This document shows, piece after piece, positions 33,576 through 45,107 of a DNA stretch of 64,000 bases. Within the stretch, counting starts at the first letter, position 1; every line of letters begins with the position of its first letter. The stretch spans positions 3,072,216 through 3,136,215 of the forward strand of contig CM030865.1 in NCBI GenBank assembly GCA_018105865.1, read 5' to 3'. The notes beneath the pieces are model-generated. The model ran no database searches and was not told the origin of the DNA. It saw nothing but the letters and a program-made list of their open reading frames with translations. The position numbers and the translations under genes are program-made. Source of the stretch: Metaphire vulgaris (Eukaryota; Annelida; Clitellata; Crassiclitellata; Megascolecidae).

Positions 33576-34647
33576 CAATGCCGTTCCAGCTTATATTCGC
33601 CATTCGAACTAGAGCTGTCATCAGTGCATAATTTTCGCTGCTTTAAAGTGATGCAATAGTTTTCATATTCAGTCAATGATTAATTGTTGTTTGCAGTTTG
33701 TGAAAAATCATTCATTTTTTGGAAATACTTCATTTTCGCAACATGTTATCTGATAACAATGCACTATCTCGTTTCTCGATATTGTTCTCTGATGACTCTG
33801 AAATTAAATACATCGGAGTTACAGTATGTTGACACGACTTGTCTTTGTTTTGACCATCGTGGTGACACGTTTTGTTAAAGCTTTTAATGGTTTCAGAATG
33901 GAGACTATTGTGGCGGTGATGTGTAGTTGGCGCAATGACCAGGAAGAAAGTAATAAGCATTACGCTGATGACGCTGATAATGATGCCTTTCCAAGAGTTG
34001 CCCCATTTAAAGTTATCATAATCGCTTCTTTTATATTATGACAAAATAATGGTTTTGATATTTAATCAACGAATATTTGCCATTTAGACTTCGCTCAGAT
34101 TGTTTAATTTGTAGAAATGTTTCATTCTTTAAAATCTATTATCTTGTTGCAAAACATATGAAGCTTGGCAGTCTATGTTTTTAACAAAGCGTATAGCAAA
34201 GCCGTTAAAATGTTGGTATTGCTTATTATGCACTATAAAGATGAAGCTTTGCCGTCCATGGTTTCAACAAAGCTAATCACGTCGTTAAAATGTTGCTTTT
34301 GCGTAATACGCACTATAGTCAATCAACAGGAATCTTCAACTACTGTAGTAGTCGTTCATGAAACGAACAGAGAGATGCGACTCATTGGTGCCTCTCTCGT
34401 GTTAATTAAATAATCAGTTGGCTAATGATTTCTTGCGGTGGATTAAAAAATTAACTTAGGAGAATATATTCTTCAGAAGATCCTAGATGACAGATATATT
34501 CACTAATGAATCTGACTATTTCTTTCCGACTCGTTTTAGCTTTAAGATGATTGAATATTCTGAGTGGAATTTCAAACCTCCTTGGCTGCAGACGACTGTG
34601 ATAATCGATGGAAATAAAATCAAAGACATCGAGAAGATGACATTCAT
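28082..34647 (-). CDS. Gene B: membrane protein with microexon stalk and no ectodomain exon
   Basis: Minus-strand exons: signal 34647-34578; microexons 32582-32553, 32175-32146 and 31502-31473; a longer stalk exon 31239-31171 with an RGD tripeptide; transmembrane 30722-30632; juxtamembrane 30522-30438; tail 28801-28082. The total is 1125 nt, giving 374 residues. Two further microexon-like units (33797-33768 and about 33428-33408) have damaged donors and are left out. No PAN-like exon lies between signal and stalk, unlike genes A and C, so the mature extracellular part would be only about 60 residues. This may be a specialised stalk-only or co-receptor-like protein, a decaying copy, or a gene that uses an upstream promoter of gene C. 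Confidence 0.75.
28990..29265. mobile_element. hAT-like MITE (GGTTCCCAAACT ends)
   Basis: AGCGGTTCCCAAACTGTGGTC on the left and AAGTTTGGGAACCTCTG on the right are inverted, with GGGGTCCGCG inside both ends. A short TTAGGGTTAGGGTTAGG lies within. The target duplication is unclear. Confidence 0.75.
30120..30370. mobile_element. MITE-like element related to 36945 and 55680
   Basis: The right end CCCGGAACTTCTCTCGGCGG and CCCTG is shared with the elements near 37160-37185 and 55905-55930. The left end contains GGCCTGAGGAGAGGGGG. No ORF. Confidence 0.55.
30438..30522 (-). CDS. Gene B juxtamembrane exon
   Basis: 85 nt, phase 2 to 0, acceptor TATGCAG and donor GGG/GTAATA. NKKKPAPEAPEMGEGGEAEK, DVDGMEDG. 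It is homologous to the exons 38150-38066 and 56797-56713. The second juxtamembrane exon seen in genes C and D is absent here. Confidence 0.85.
30632..30722 (-). CDS. Gene B transmembrane exon
   Basis: 91 nt, phase 1 to 2. SSKGGGMLIK then VGGGAAALVLLIGIGLCV and LR, with donor CG/GTGAGT. Twenty bases further the sequence CTTACG/GTGAGTACCC is repeated, giving a second possible donor at 30612. Confidence 0.88.
31171..31239 (-). CDS. Gene B stalk exon with RGD
   Basis: 69 nt, phase 1-1, acceptor TTTCAG and donor GGCG/GTTAGT. It encodes SQSMMGKSGGASARGDKNAE, EG. Its place corresponds to the 51-nt exon before the transmembrane exon in genes C and D. It contains an Arg-Gly-Asp. Confidence 0.8.
31473..33797 (-). 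CDS. Gene B microexon array
   Basis: In transcript order: 33797-33768 (SSENNIEKR; donor GT replaced by AT, probably dead); 33428-about 33408 (GC where a donor is expected); 32582-32553 (SAAITAVTQ, donor GTATTG); 32175-32146 (PKRASVVQQ, donor GTATTG); 31502-31473 (PRKANASSN, donor GTTTGT). All have TTTCAG/N acceptors, phase 1-1, and usually 30 nt. Introns share sequence with the arrays of C and D. Two hAT-like elements (31620-31979 and 32669-32937) sit between members. Confidence 0.75.
31620..31979. mobile_element. hAT-like MITE with perfect 8-bp target duplication
   Basis: CAGTGGTTCCCAACC to GTTGGGAACCACTG, flanked by CTGTAGAG on both sides (31612-31619 and 31980-31987). Located within a microexon-array intron of gene B. 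Confidence 0.92.
32669..32937. mobile_element. hAT-like MITE with perfect 8-bp target duplication
   Basis: CAGTGGTTCCCAAACGG to AAAGTTTGGGAACCACTG, flanked by ATTTAGTA on both sides (32661-32668 and 32938-32945). The interior has GGTACGCG blocks. Confidence 0.92.
33040..33166. repeat. TTA-tailed repeat
   Basis: GTTCACACAGGCTTACTTAG, CCTCCTAAACCACTTAAATT then (ATT)n, inserted in gene B's array. GTAATGTAATGTAATG precedes it. Confidence 0.85.
33490..33575. repeat. (GAT)n(AAT)n microsatellite in microexon intron
   Basis: A GAT array followed by an AAT array, directly before ATGCCGTTCCAG. Equivalent GAT arrays precede the same GCCGTTCCAG in the duplicated units at 40183, 41600 and 62597, with further arrays at 18230 and 60130. 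Confidence 0.9.
34578..34647 (-). CDS. Gene B first coding exon: signal peptide
   Basis: ATG at 34647, 23 codons plus one base, donor GGAG/GTTTGA. MNVIFSMSLILFPSIITVVC, then SQG. Nearly identical to the three other copies. Confidence 0.82.
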
Positions 34648-35110
34648 CTTCGTCTTCAGTCTTTTTAATACCTAACACGACAATTTCGAAAATATTCGAC
34701 TTGGTTTATTGGGTTTGAATCGTTATTTCCTTTCACGATATATTTTTAAGAGCTTCTTAATGCAGCATTCGATCATTGCTTATTTGTAGCATATCTCAAG
34801 CCGATTCCCGCTCCAATCCATCCTTGTTTAGATAGTAAAGACAGTAGGTGAAACTTTTACAGTGTATTCTAATAGCACACACGTTGAGGCCATACTTAGC
34901 TGGCGATGTTGTGCGAAATTCTTCCGTTTCGAAATTTTAATCCCTAGGAAAAAAGTCCTTAAGTAGTGTGAAAATGAAAATACACATAGCCGCGTTGACT
35001 GTTAATTATTCATGAAGCTCTACAAATCACGTCATAATGATTTCTGTGACGTCAGTTTGTCTAGCCTGTATTTGTGACGCAGTTGTTAAGAAGCCTAATA
35101 ATAACAATGA
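34648..35110 (-). promoter_or_regulatory. Gene B upstream region with CRE palindrome
   Basis: TGACGTCA at 35047-35054, 400 bp above the ATG, inside the block conserved at 26.5, 52.4 and 54.1 kb (AAGTAGTGTGAAAAT..., CATAATGATTTCTGTGACGT). It is probably the core of the family's promoter or enhancer. The transcription start is not visible. Confidence 0.65.
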
Positions 35111-35934
35111 TTAATAATAACAATTTCAATTCTGAATTGTCATTTGATAAAGCGCTCTGTCTTAATAACATAATTGAAAAAAGTTTGTCTGTTTTGTCTG
35201 TTTTCATATTTCGCGTGCCCAATAATAGATAGAGAGGCTTAATCCATATCTAAGAGATAGGGAATGACAATAATAATACTTAGTTACTGTTCGGCAAATT
35301 ATAGGCAAACAGTTTGATTTCAGCTTTTTCATTCGTTAATCACACGAGAGCATTTTTCGAGGATAACGCAACGATTTAAAACAGAAACGACACTTCTTCT
35401 AAAATATCTTGAACTTTTACAGCCATTAGGCCTACAACATGATAGTTTCCAGCGTCATAATCAATTTTATCAGGTAGTCGGTTTTTCCATCTAATGTGCA
35501 AATGGATTAGCGTTCTTTTATTCTGGTCAAAAACTAAAGGAAATGAAGGTTCATTCAATTAATGACAATCAACGTGTAATGCATCCATTTCAAATTTGAA
35601 TTTCCAAAATATTCTATCAGACACTGCATTATCTCTGTTTAATGCAAAATATAGTATAGTTGCGGACAAACAGACACTATTCACATTGAAGAACAGAAGG
35701 CTGACTAATGAGTAAAAAGATAAAACGGATTTTACGTGAATTCCACAGATACGAGAGAACACTGCAATAAAATGTGAATTCAGCCTTGAAATGTGAAAAA
35801 CGTTTGATAGAGAAAGTCATCTTTCGATTCCAGTTTCCGTTTCGCTGATTTCCATCGCGAAGCGTGTTTCCGATAACGGCGTGTTCTCACTGGGGCCCTG
35901 ATCGTCTCTGTTCAGCTGGAGGGAGTTATAGCCA
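35110..35934. other. Intergenic region between genes B and C
   Basis: AT-rich sequence plus gene C's 3' UTR (about 35730-35934), which aligns with that of gene D (54425-54631) and, more loosely, gene B (27870-28081). No gene is seen. Confidence 0.6.
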
Positions 35935-36624
35935 CTATCGAGGCTTTGGCTTTATACTCATCAGCGGTGTAATTTCTGTTGACTCTGTGTATCGAATGTT
36001 CGAGGGTGTCTTTGAACTCGTCATGCTATGCCTAATTATGTTCCATCGTGCCTTTGATTTATTTCTTTTAGCTAGAGTTTCCTCAATTTCTGTCATTAGG
36101 AGTGTCGATTCCGTCCTCTTATACATTACTTCGTTAATAATGGATAAGGTGGCTAGTTTTTTAATCACTCTTTCGCTGACTATGGACGCCGTGCTTTGCT
36201 TGTTGTCGTGCTTGTCGCCAATTACGAATGACGTGCTTGGGTTATTATTGTTTTCGCTAATTTTTAACGCCATGCGTAGATTGTTATTATTTTTGCCAAT
36301 CAATGATGCATTGTTGGGAGCGATATTCTTTTTCTTTCCAACTTCGGGTTTCTCGTCTGACGTTTTCCCTGGCGATGTTACTTTTTCACCTTGACCTTGC
36401 TTTTCCTTAATTCCTTTCATTATGGACGTCAATTTCTTTGTATTTCTCTTTATTTCCGAAATTATGGATTTCTTGCCTGGTTTGGTATCCTTTTCCTTTT
36501 TAGCTTTGAGAGCCATGCCATCCTGAGACATTCGTTCCATAGATTCATCGGATGACAATATTTTCTTCTCTTTAATGCTTATGTTGCTTCTGCCTTCTTT
36601 TTTCGGGACGTTCATGTTTACATT
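35935..36624 (-). CDS. Gene C cytoplasmic tail exon
   Basis: 690 nt, phase 0, acceptor TTTCAG. NVNMNVPKKEGRSNISIKEK opens it; basic blocks, then NNNNPSTSFVIGDKHDNKQS, and it ends RYTESTEITPLMSIKPKPR. It is almost identical in length and sequence to gene D's tail. Confidence 0.9.
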   Translation of the reverse strand, partial: NVNMNVPKKEGRSNISIKEKKILSSDESMERMSQDGMALKAKKEKDTKPGKKSIISEIKRNTKKLTSIMKGIKEKQGQGEKVTSPGKTSDEKPEVGKKKNIAPNNASLIGKNNNNLRMALKISENNNNPSTSFVIGDKHDNKQSTASIVSERVIKKLATLSIINEVMYKRTESTLLMTEIEETLAKRNKSKARWNIIRHSMTSSKTPSNIRYTESTEITPLMSIKPKPR

Positions 36625-37934
36625 CTGAAATAGAAGTTTATGGCGAGTCAGATATACCATGTATATGGCTTAACTACATTTTCGTCAGTGCATTGTGTAC
36701 ACGAGAATTGTTATTGAGTCTGTTATCGATATTCAGATTTGTTCTTTTGTCCCATCGTAAGGTTTATTTAGCCTATGTAATTTCAAAGTTTGATGACTCA
36801 ACGACTTAAATCGCTTTTTAATTTCTATTGATATCAGAATCTGATTTTTGCACATTCAATATTCAGCACGACTTCGTTTAACGTACCTAGGTTGGTCTGC
36901 AAACTTTTGGTTATATTCGAGGTACATTATATCTAATCTCATCCAGAGCCGCCGAGAGTGGGCAGGGGCAAATTGACAAGGCCCAGCGATCCACAGTGGT
37001 CTTGGGAGCGTCTACGGTATAGGTTTGGAGTTTTAGGGTTGTTGGGGTGACCCGTCCTCTTGCTTGAAGTCTAGACATGCAAAGACAATCAAAAAAGATC
37101 ATCACCAATTTTTCACTCGCACTTCTTATTCTTAGGGGCCGTGACACTGTTTATCATGGGGACCCGGAATTTCTCTCGGCGTGCCTGATCTCATCGAATA
37201 AGGTAGCGACTCACACGCGAACGTACATTAACTTTGCGGTACGTTATAACCATAGAGGTCTTAAAGTTACAACTGAGGTATCGTTATAAACTAGTCAAAA
37301 GTCAGTTATAACGAATTTATACCGAACGCTAATATCCCGTCCAACAATATATTGCTTAAAGCAAATTCGATCTACTTGCCTTAGCCAGATCTGTCACATT
37401 GCACATGAATAGTTTAATGAATCAGATAAGCTAATGGCTGGATGTGAAACTCATTAGAAATTTGCGCGGTATTTGTGATTTTGATTACGCGAAGATGGAA
37501 AGCAAAACTTCATTGATAATGAATATTTCAAGACATGCACATGGGTTGAGTCCACCGAGGAATAGGTTGGGTAAGAAATGTCTATGTTGAGGGTGAGTTG
37601 GGTTGGTTTGGCTAAGAAAATAATCCATATTTCTATCGTTGATCATTTAATTAATTCGGTATTTTTCACCATTGTCCAATTAATGGTAGTTATAATTGCG
37701 CTATAGTAATCGAGATAAATTGAGGCAATTGAGTTATTTCGCTCTTGAAGACGTGTCCCTATTTGAACTAACTAATGTACAGTACTGTAGTTGTTTATGC
37801 CAACTACACAGCAGGCATTAACTTTGACACTGAACCACAGAAGCTATGTTATTGACTACTTTTCGACGGCCATTATCCGGCTAAAGAAATTGTGACGTAC
37901 AGTGTATTACGGTGAGTTGATTGGATCAAGCTTT

Positions 37935-37989
<55 letters not shown>

Positions 37990-40183
37990 TGTTTGGGCCT
38001 GAATCACGATGGAATAGGTTTTATAAAAATGAACCAATGTCTGAAATATTTCTCTTATATTTTACCTCATCCCGCCTTTCATCCAAGTACCTCACCGCCT
38101 CGCCCTCTGTTCCCATTCCTGGAGCTTCCGCTGTCTGTTCCCTGTAATTCCTGCATAAATAGAACAGACGAGAAATAAGCATAATCGACATCTAAAGCAA
38201 GAATTAATTAACTACCATTAAAGCAAGAAGTATTGCATTAGGTGCGTGACAATAGGACTTTTTGGTACTCACTGATTTCCTTCCAAGTCCGTCACCGCTA
38301 AGCCCTCTTTTCCCACTACTGGAGCTGCCGATGGATCTACCGCTGGAGCTGCCGTTGGATCTACCGCTGGAGCTATCGCTTTCTCTTCCTCTTTATTCCT
38401 GCATAAATAGAACAAAAGTGAAATAGACATAATCGACATCTAAGGCAAGGAGTACTGCATTAGGTACGTGACAGTGGGACTTCTGGGTACTCACGCTATG
38501 CAACATAGCAGGATTACAATTACGAGCACCGCTCCTCCTACGCCTCCGCCAATCTTTAGCAACATGCCTTTCGATGAACCTGAATCGACAAATGAATACA
38601 CAAGAGAGCTCCATTAACCCATTAACCGTGTATTTAACTGTAACTCAATGTAAAATGGACGGATACATATTAGAAGAACAAAGTTGCCTGATTCTGCGCA
38701 GGTAACAAAAGTTACATAGTGGCACGCCTGCCAAATATCTCTCGGACTTGGGATATTTCGATATCAAACAGAAGTAACATTTTCAAATTATGACAATTCC
38801 AAATACTACCACTAACCACCTTCATTCACCTGATGCTGATGTCGTCATAGCGACTTTTATTGATGTAACAGTATCATCCGCTGTAAAATAAAGGAAACAT
38901 TGATTTTAATTATCTGCTTTTCTTGGTACTAAATGCAATGAGACATTTGGTATTTTTGGAATACGCTAGATATGAATCTTGGTTCACAGGATATATGCGT
39001 CGTTGGTTGTTTTTCGTCAATCGTCCAAGAGTTAAGCTAAAATTATCGGAATTTAATTGAGCTTATGGGATTTTGCTTTTACATGCAGTAACTTTTATTA
39101 AATCAATTGAAACAGCGTAATTAATTATCAGTCATGTCAGTTGCCATCATTATCAACGTAATTACCCGCTCGTTAGCGGCAAAGCCAGACACGAAACTTA
39201 TCCATTATATCCTTTGGGGGGGGGGGGCGGGGAGGGCGGGAGCTAAGAAGAAGTCAATGCCTACGAAAAATAAATACATCGACGATAAATTACCTGGTTT
39301 CGTCGTTGTTGTCTCTGAAATTAAAAATATCGCCGTTTAGTTGACAAGACTTGTCTTTATTTTGACCATCGTGGGGACACATTTTGTTTAAGGTTTTAAT
39401 AGAATGAGAATGGCGAATATTGTTGCGGAAATGTCGTGTATTTGGCGCAATGACCAGCAAGAAAATAATAAGCATTACGCTGATGACGCTGATAATGATA
39501 CCTTTCCAACATTTAAAGTTATCATCATCGCTGCTTTTATATGACAAAATAATGGTTTTGATATTTAATCAACTAATATTTGCCATTTAGACTTTGTTCA
39601 GATTGTTTAATTTCTCAAAATATTTTATTTCTTTAAAAATTTATTATATTGTTGCAGAGCAATGCCTGGTGAAGTTGGCTCTGAAATAAAAATGCATCGG
39701 AGTTATGTTGAAGCACGTTTTGTCTCTGTTTTGATAATCACGATGATACATTTTGGATAACGTTTTTTAGGGGTATGATTATGGCGATTATGTTTGCACT
39801 AGGGGCAATCACAAGGACCATGAAAGAATAGGCAAGGGTCATGTATGTCGCATGCTCTATGGAAGCTTTTTGCAGTCTTCACCAACGGATCCGACTTAGA
39901 AATAGTTAAAGCAGCAGTTCTAATGTAGCAAAATGACTAGATCCATCGGAAATTGACCTCTTTGCCAAATGGAACACAACCAGGATGACAATATTGATGA
40001 TTATGGTGATGTCAGTCTTAAATCAAAATTATTTAAAGCTTATTTAATTTTTATCTTGACTGATTATCTGATGACAGATCAATACAAATCGATTGATACG
40101 TCATTTGTCCTTTATTGGCTATGAAATAAAATGCATCATCGTTCAGTTGGCGAATTGACCAGGATGTCAATGGCGTTCATACC

Positions 40184-40217
<34 letters not shown>

Positions 40218-43200
40218 GATGCCGTTCCAGGTTTTATTCGCTATTTGAACTAGAACTGTCATCACTGCATCATCCTCGCTGCTTTCAAAGGACGCATGTT
40301 TTCAAATTCAATCAAAATCATTCTATTTTTAGAAATATTTTATTTTCGAAATATGTCATCTGATAACAATGCAATACCTGGTTCTGGTTCTGGTTCGGTT
40401 GTCGGTTCTGAAAATTAAATATATCGGCGTTAAGTTAATAACATGCGAATGGCGAATAACGCGGCGATAATGTCGTGTTTTTGACGCATTGACCAGAAAG
40501 ATAATGCTGATCATTACAGTGATGACGCTAATACTGATGCTTTTCCAACAATTATCCCAGTGTTTATTCTAGGCTTGTTTTTTTTTGGGGGGGGGGAATT
40601 CCCCCCCCCAAAAAAGTTTTAAAATTCTCCTCTAAAAATTTGCATATGTTGGCTTGGGGGATGGAAATTTTCCCCAAAAGCGTGGAGACAAATCTTCCCC
40701 CAAACATTTCAAACTCCCCCAATGTCAAATTGGCTAGAATAAACACTGAATTATCCTGCTAAAGTTATATATCATCACTGATTTTATATTTCAACATTAT
40801 GAGTTTGACATTTAATCAGTGAATAATTGTCATTTTAATTTGGTTCAAATTCTTTAATTTCTCAAAATATTTCATTTTTTAAAAGTTATTGTCTTGTTAG
40901 AAAGCAATACCGTCTGTCTCGGCAATTTCCGTAGTTGCCTCTGAAATAAAATACATTGTACATTGGCGTTACGTTGATGCACGTGTTGTCTCTGCTTTGT
41001 ACACAACGATGATTCCTTTTGGATTACGTATTCAGTAGCATGATGATGGTGATTGTATTATTTTTGCTGGAGTGACAATCATATAGAGTTATAGACCATG
41101 AAAGAATAAGCATGGGTCATGCAAATCTTAAGTTTGACGGAAGCTTTTTACAATCAAAGCAATTATAATCAATTTTTATAATCAAAGGATCCAAATTAGT
41201 AATAGAATGGTCGCAGGTCTAATATGACACAATAACTGGATCCATCGAAAATTGACCTGTCTGACAAATGTAAAACAACCTGGATGACAATATTGATGAT
41301 TACAATGATGGCAGTCTAAAATCGAAATAATTAGTCTAAGCTTATTTAATTTTCATCTACAGTTCTACACTGATTATCTGATGACATAACAATAAAAATT
41401 GATTGATACGCCTTTCGTCTTTATCGACTCTGAAATCAAATGCATAAACGTTAAGATATGGTTGACTATGTGTGTGCAGCGCCCTTGTCGTAGGCCTTAG
41501 CCTAGTGCACGGCGCTGTAGAAATTATCTTGAAATAAATAAATAAATAAATAAGTTAACGAATTGACCCTGAAGTCAATGGTGTTCATAATGATGATGAT
41601 AACGATGATAACGATGCCGTTCCAGTTTCTATTCGTTATTCAAGCTAGAGCTTTCATCAGTGCACCATCCTCGCTGCTCCCACGTGATGCTGTGGTTTTC
41701 GTATTCAATCGAAGATTAATTGCCATTTACAGTTTGTGAAAAGTCATTATATTTTTATAAATATTTTATTTTCACAATATATTTTCTGATAACAATGCAT
41801 TACCTGGGTTTTTGGCATTATTTTTTTTCTGGCCTCCTCCTCCTCCTCCTCCTCCTCCTCCTCCTCCTCCTCCTGAAATTAAATACATCGGCGTTAAGTT
41901 GACACGACTTGTCTTCGTTTTAACCATCGTGGTGAAACGTTTTGTTTAAGTTTTAAACAGCATGAGATCGGTGAATATCGTGGCGGTAATTTTAATCAAT
42001 ATATAATAATCATTTTGCATCCTAGGGCTCGATAGTGTCTCATCATGGTTTTAACATACATTCTGTAATCTATATTTTTATAAGTGGAAAAGAAGTTGTT
42101 CACAACGCCTTTAAAAGGAACCCAAGCTTTATGTTCAAGTGACGTCATTGTTTTTCGCGAACTGATCGTCGAAATGTTGGCTATACTTTCGATTTTGTGT
42201 GCTTACAAATACTAGACTACTTCTTTAACTTCCTGCTGAAAATTTGTTGCGAATGTATTCGAAGCACTCTCCTTTTGTCTAGGTCTTTACGAACTGCGAC
42301 TCACACAGACCCAATTTGATGTGCAGCGGTGGAAGTAAGACTAGTGATGGATCTATTAGACTCGTAGCGACATGGTTTTATAGAACATTTTAAAAAAACG
42401 GGAACACTTTTCTGAGAGAAAATGTATATTTAAACATTTCTTATGTTATCTTGTAAAAACAAATTACTTTGTGGCTCGTCATTTTTCATTCTTGGAACAT
42501 AAATAAAACATAGTGGCGTTAAGTTGACGCATGTTTTGTCTTTGTTTTCACCACCGTGATGATCTCTTTTGGTTAAGTTTCTAATGGCATGAGAATGGTG
42601 ATTGCAATATTAGATTTTATAATGACCAAAATAAGAATGAATCGTGAAAAGTTTTATGCTAGACGAAGGTTTTGACATTCAGCACCAAAGAAATAGAATT
42701 TAGAATACACAACATTGGATTCAGACATTACCTACGATTTTCTTCGCTGCCTTCACTGAAATAAAATACATATACGTTAAGATGGCACGCTTTGCTTTTG
42801 TTTTAACCGTCTTGATTACTCTTTTCGTTTAAGTTTTAACAACAAGAGAATGGCGAATGAGCGTGGTTTAATAAGAGATAATTATAACCAAAATAAGCAA
42901 AAATCTTGGAAAATTTCATCCCAGGTGTAGGCTTACTCAGTCATAGCTAAAGGAAGCGGATTTAGAATAAGCGATATTAGAATAAATTATATGGACATTC
43001 TTTGTTTCACATGTTTTTATAATAGAATGGATATATATATTGTTATTACCGTGTAGGGCTATATATATAATTATATATAATAACATTATAAATATAGAAA
43101 TTTAGTCAGTTAACCAAATGCCACGCATCCAGGATGACAACAATGGTGATTATAATAATGTCATTAATTATTGAATTTCTTTCTTAACTGATTATTATCT

Positions 43201-44069
43201 GACAACAGTCAATACAAACCAACAGTCTTACCTCCTTTTTTAGCGTAACCTGAAATCAAATATTTTTATAATTATTGGGCTATAAGACATATATACAGGA
43301 CGAGAAATAACAACGCTTATCCCCATGTCTTCGAACATTTTTTTTACACGGGAACACTTTTCTGAGAGAAAATGTAGCCTATATTTAAACCTTTGTTATG
43401 CTATCTGGTAAAAACAAATTACTTAGAGGCACATCATTTTTCATCCGTGGAACTTAAATAAAAAAACATTGGCGTTAAGTTGACGCGTGTTTTGTCTTTG
43501 TTGGAACCAGCGTGATGATCTCTTTCGATTAAGTTTTTAATGGTATGAGAATGGTGATTGCAGTATTAGATTTTATAATGACCAAAATAAGAAAAATCGT
43601 GAAAACGATTTATGCTAGACGAAGGCTTTGACATCCAGCAGTCAGCACAAAAGGAATAAAATTTAGAATATTATATATGACATTGGATTGAAGCATTAGC
43701 TGCATTACCTTTCGCTTTCTTATATCCTTTCGCTGAAATAAAATATATCGGCGCTAAAGTGACACGCTTTGTTTTTGTTTACCGTTGGGCCAACCATTTG
43801 TTGATTAATGTACTTTTTAAGTTTAGGGTCCCAACTGGGGGCAAGAGAATCTCAATAGAATATAGGCTCCCCTGCCCCCGGTGGAGCCGCCACTGGATTA
43901 GTGTAGTTGAATAGGAATTATAACCAAAATAGGCAAAATCTTGGAAGAATTCATACCATGTTAGGGCTTATTCAGTCTTAGCTAAAGGAATCGAATTTAA
44001 AATAAGCGATATTAGAATTAATTATATGGATATTCTTTGTTTCACATGTTTTAATATACTAGAACAGAA

Positions 44070-44119
<50 letters not shown>

Positions 44120-44412
44120 ATACAAACAGTTATTACCGTGTATATATATTGTTGTGATATGTGGTATTTACTTACTTACTTTGTATTAGATTTGGAGTCT
44201 TTGGTTTGGACTAAAGTTCTTCTGTTTAATATGTTGGACTGTATGTTGAAATAATTATAATTTGTTACAAAATCAACCGAAATTCCATTTATTATAGGCC
44301 AATAATACTATACGCTCCGAGCCTCTAACAATATTGGAATTAATTATATGGATATTCTTTGTTTCACATGTTTTAATATACAGTACTAGAACAGAAAGAT
44401 ATATATATAGAC

Positions 44413-44458
<46 letters not shown>

Positions 44459-45076
44459 TCAGAGTCGTATCGAGCGTATTGTGCGCCCTGGGTCAAGGTG
44501 TACTGTTGGCGTCCCCCGTCAACAGAACATCCGTCAAACTGCTTATACTTAACCCCTTAACCGTGTATTTAACTGTAACTCAATGTAAAATGGACAGATA
44601 TATCCGGGATCCCAGTTAAGGGGTTAAGCAGAAAAAGGTCATCGCCTGCCTTCTCTCGGCGCTCCCTCAACTCTCTACGGCGCCCCTCTCCTGTGGTCCT
44701 GACGAACAAAAAAGTCGTCGCAATTGTTTATTTAACAACTCCAAAACCAGATTTTGGGCGCCCAGGTGAGGCTCCTCACCTGGGCGCCCAGGGGCATATG
44801 CCCCCTGCCTGCCCCTCGATAGACCTCTGTTATATATGATAACATAATAAATATAGCTGATTGTATTCTGACAACAGTCCATACAAACCAGCAGCTTTAT
44901 AGCCTTTTTTAGCCCAACCTGAAATCAAATATTACAATAATTATTGGGTTATACATGTATATATAACCCATTACAAAATAATGAATATATATAATTATAT
45001 ATAAGACCCAACCATTAGAGAAATTAAGCCAGTTAACAAAATGCCACACATCCAGGATAACGACAATTGTGATTAT

Positions 45077-45107
<31 letters not shown>

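Larger units (their letters stand above)
35700..39320. repeat. Segmental duplication block (gene C copy)
   Basis: The tail, juxtamembrane, transmembrane and 51-nt stalk exons with their introns match 54400-58740 at high identity in the same orientation. Matching landmarks include GGGTTGAGTCCACCGAGG-type sequence, the TCTCGGCGTGCCT element and the intron near 38690-39000 versus 58080-58400. Gene B's region 27.9-31.3 kb is a third, more diverged copy. Confidence 0.88.

Noticed and set aside
39134..39340. Plus-strand ORF near a G-rich run (39217-39238)
   Set aside because: A G homopolymer and low complexity; no homologous open frame at the equivalent site in gene D (about 58620).
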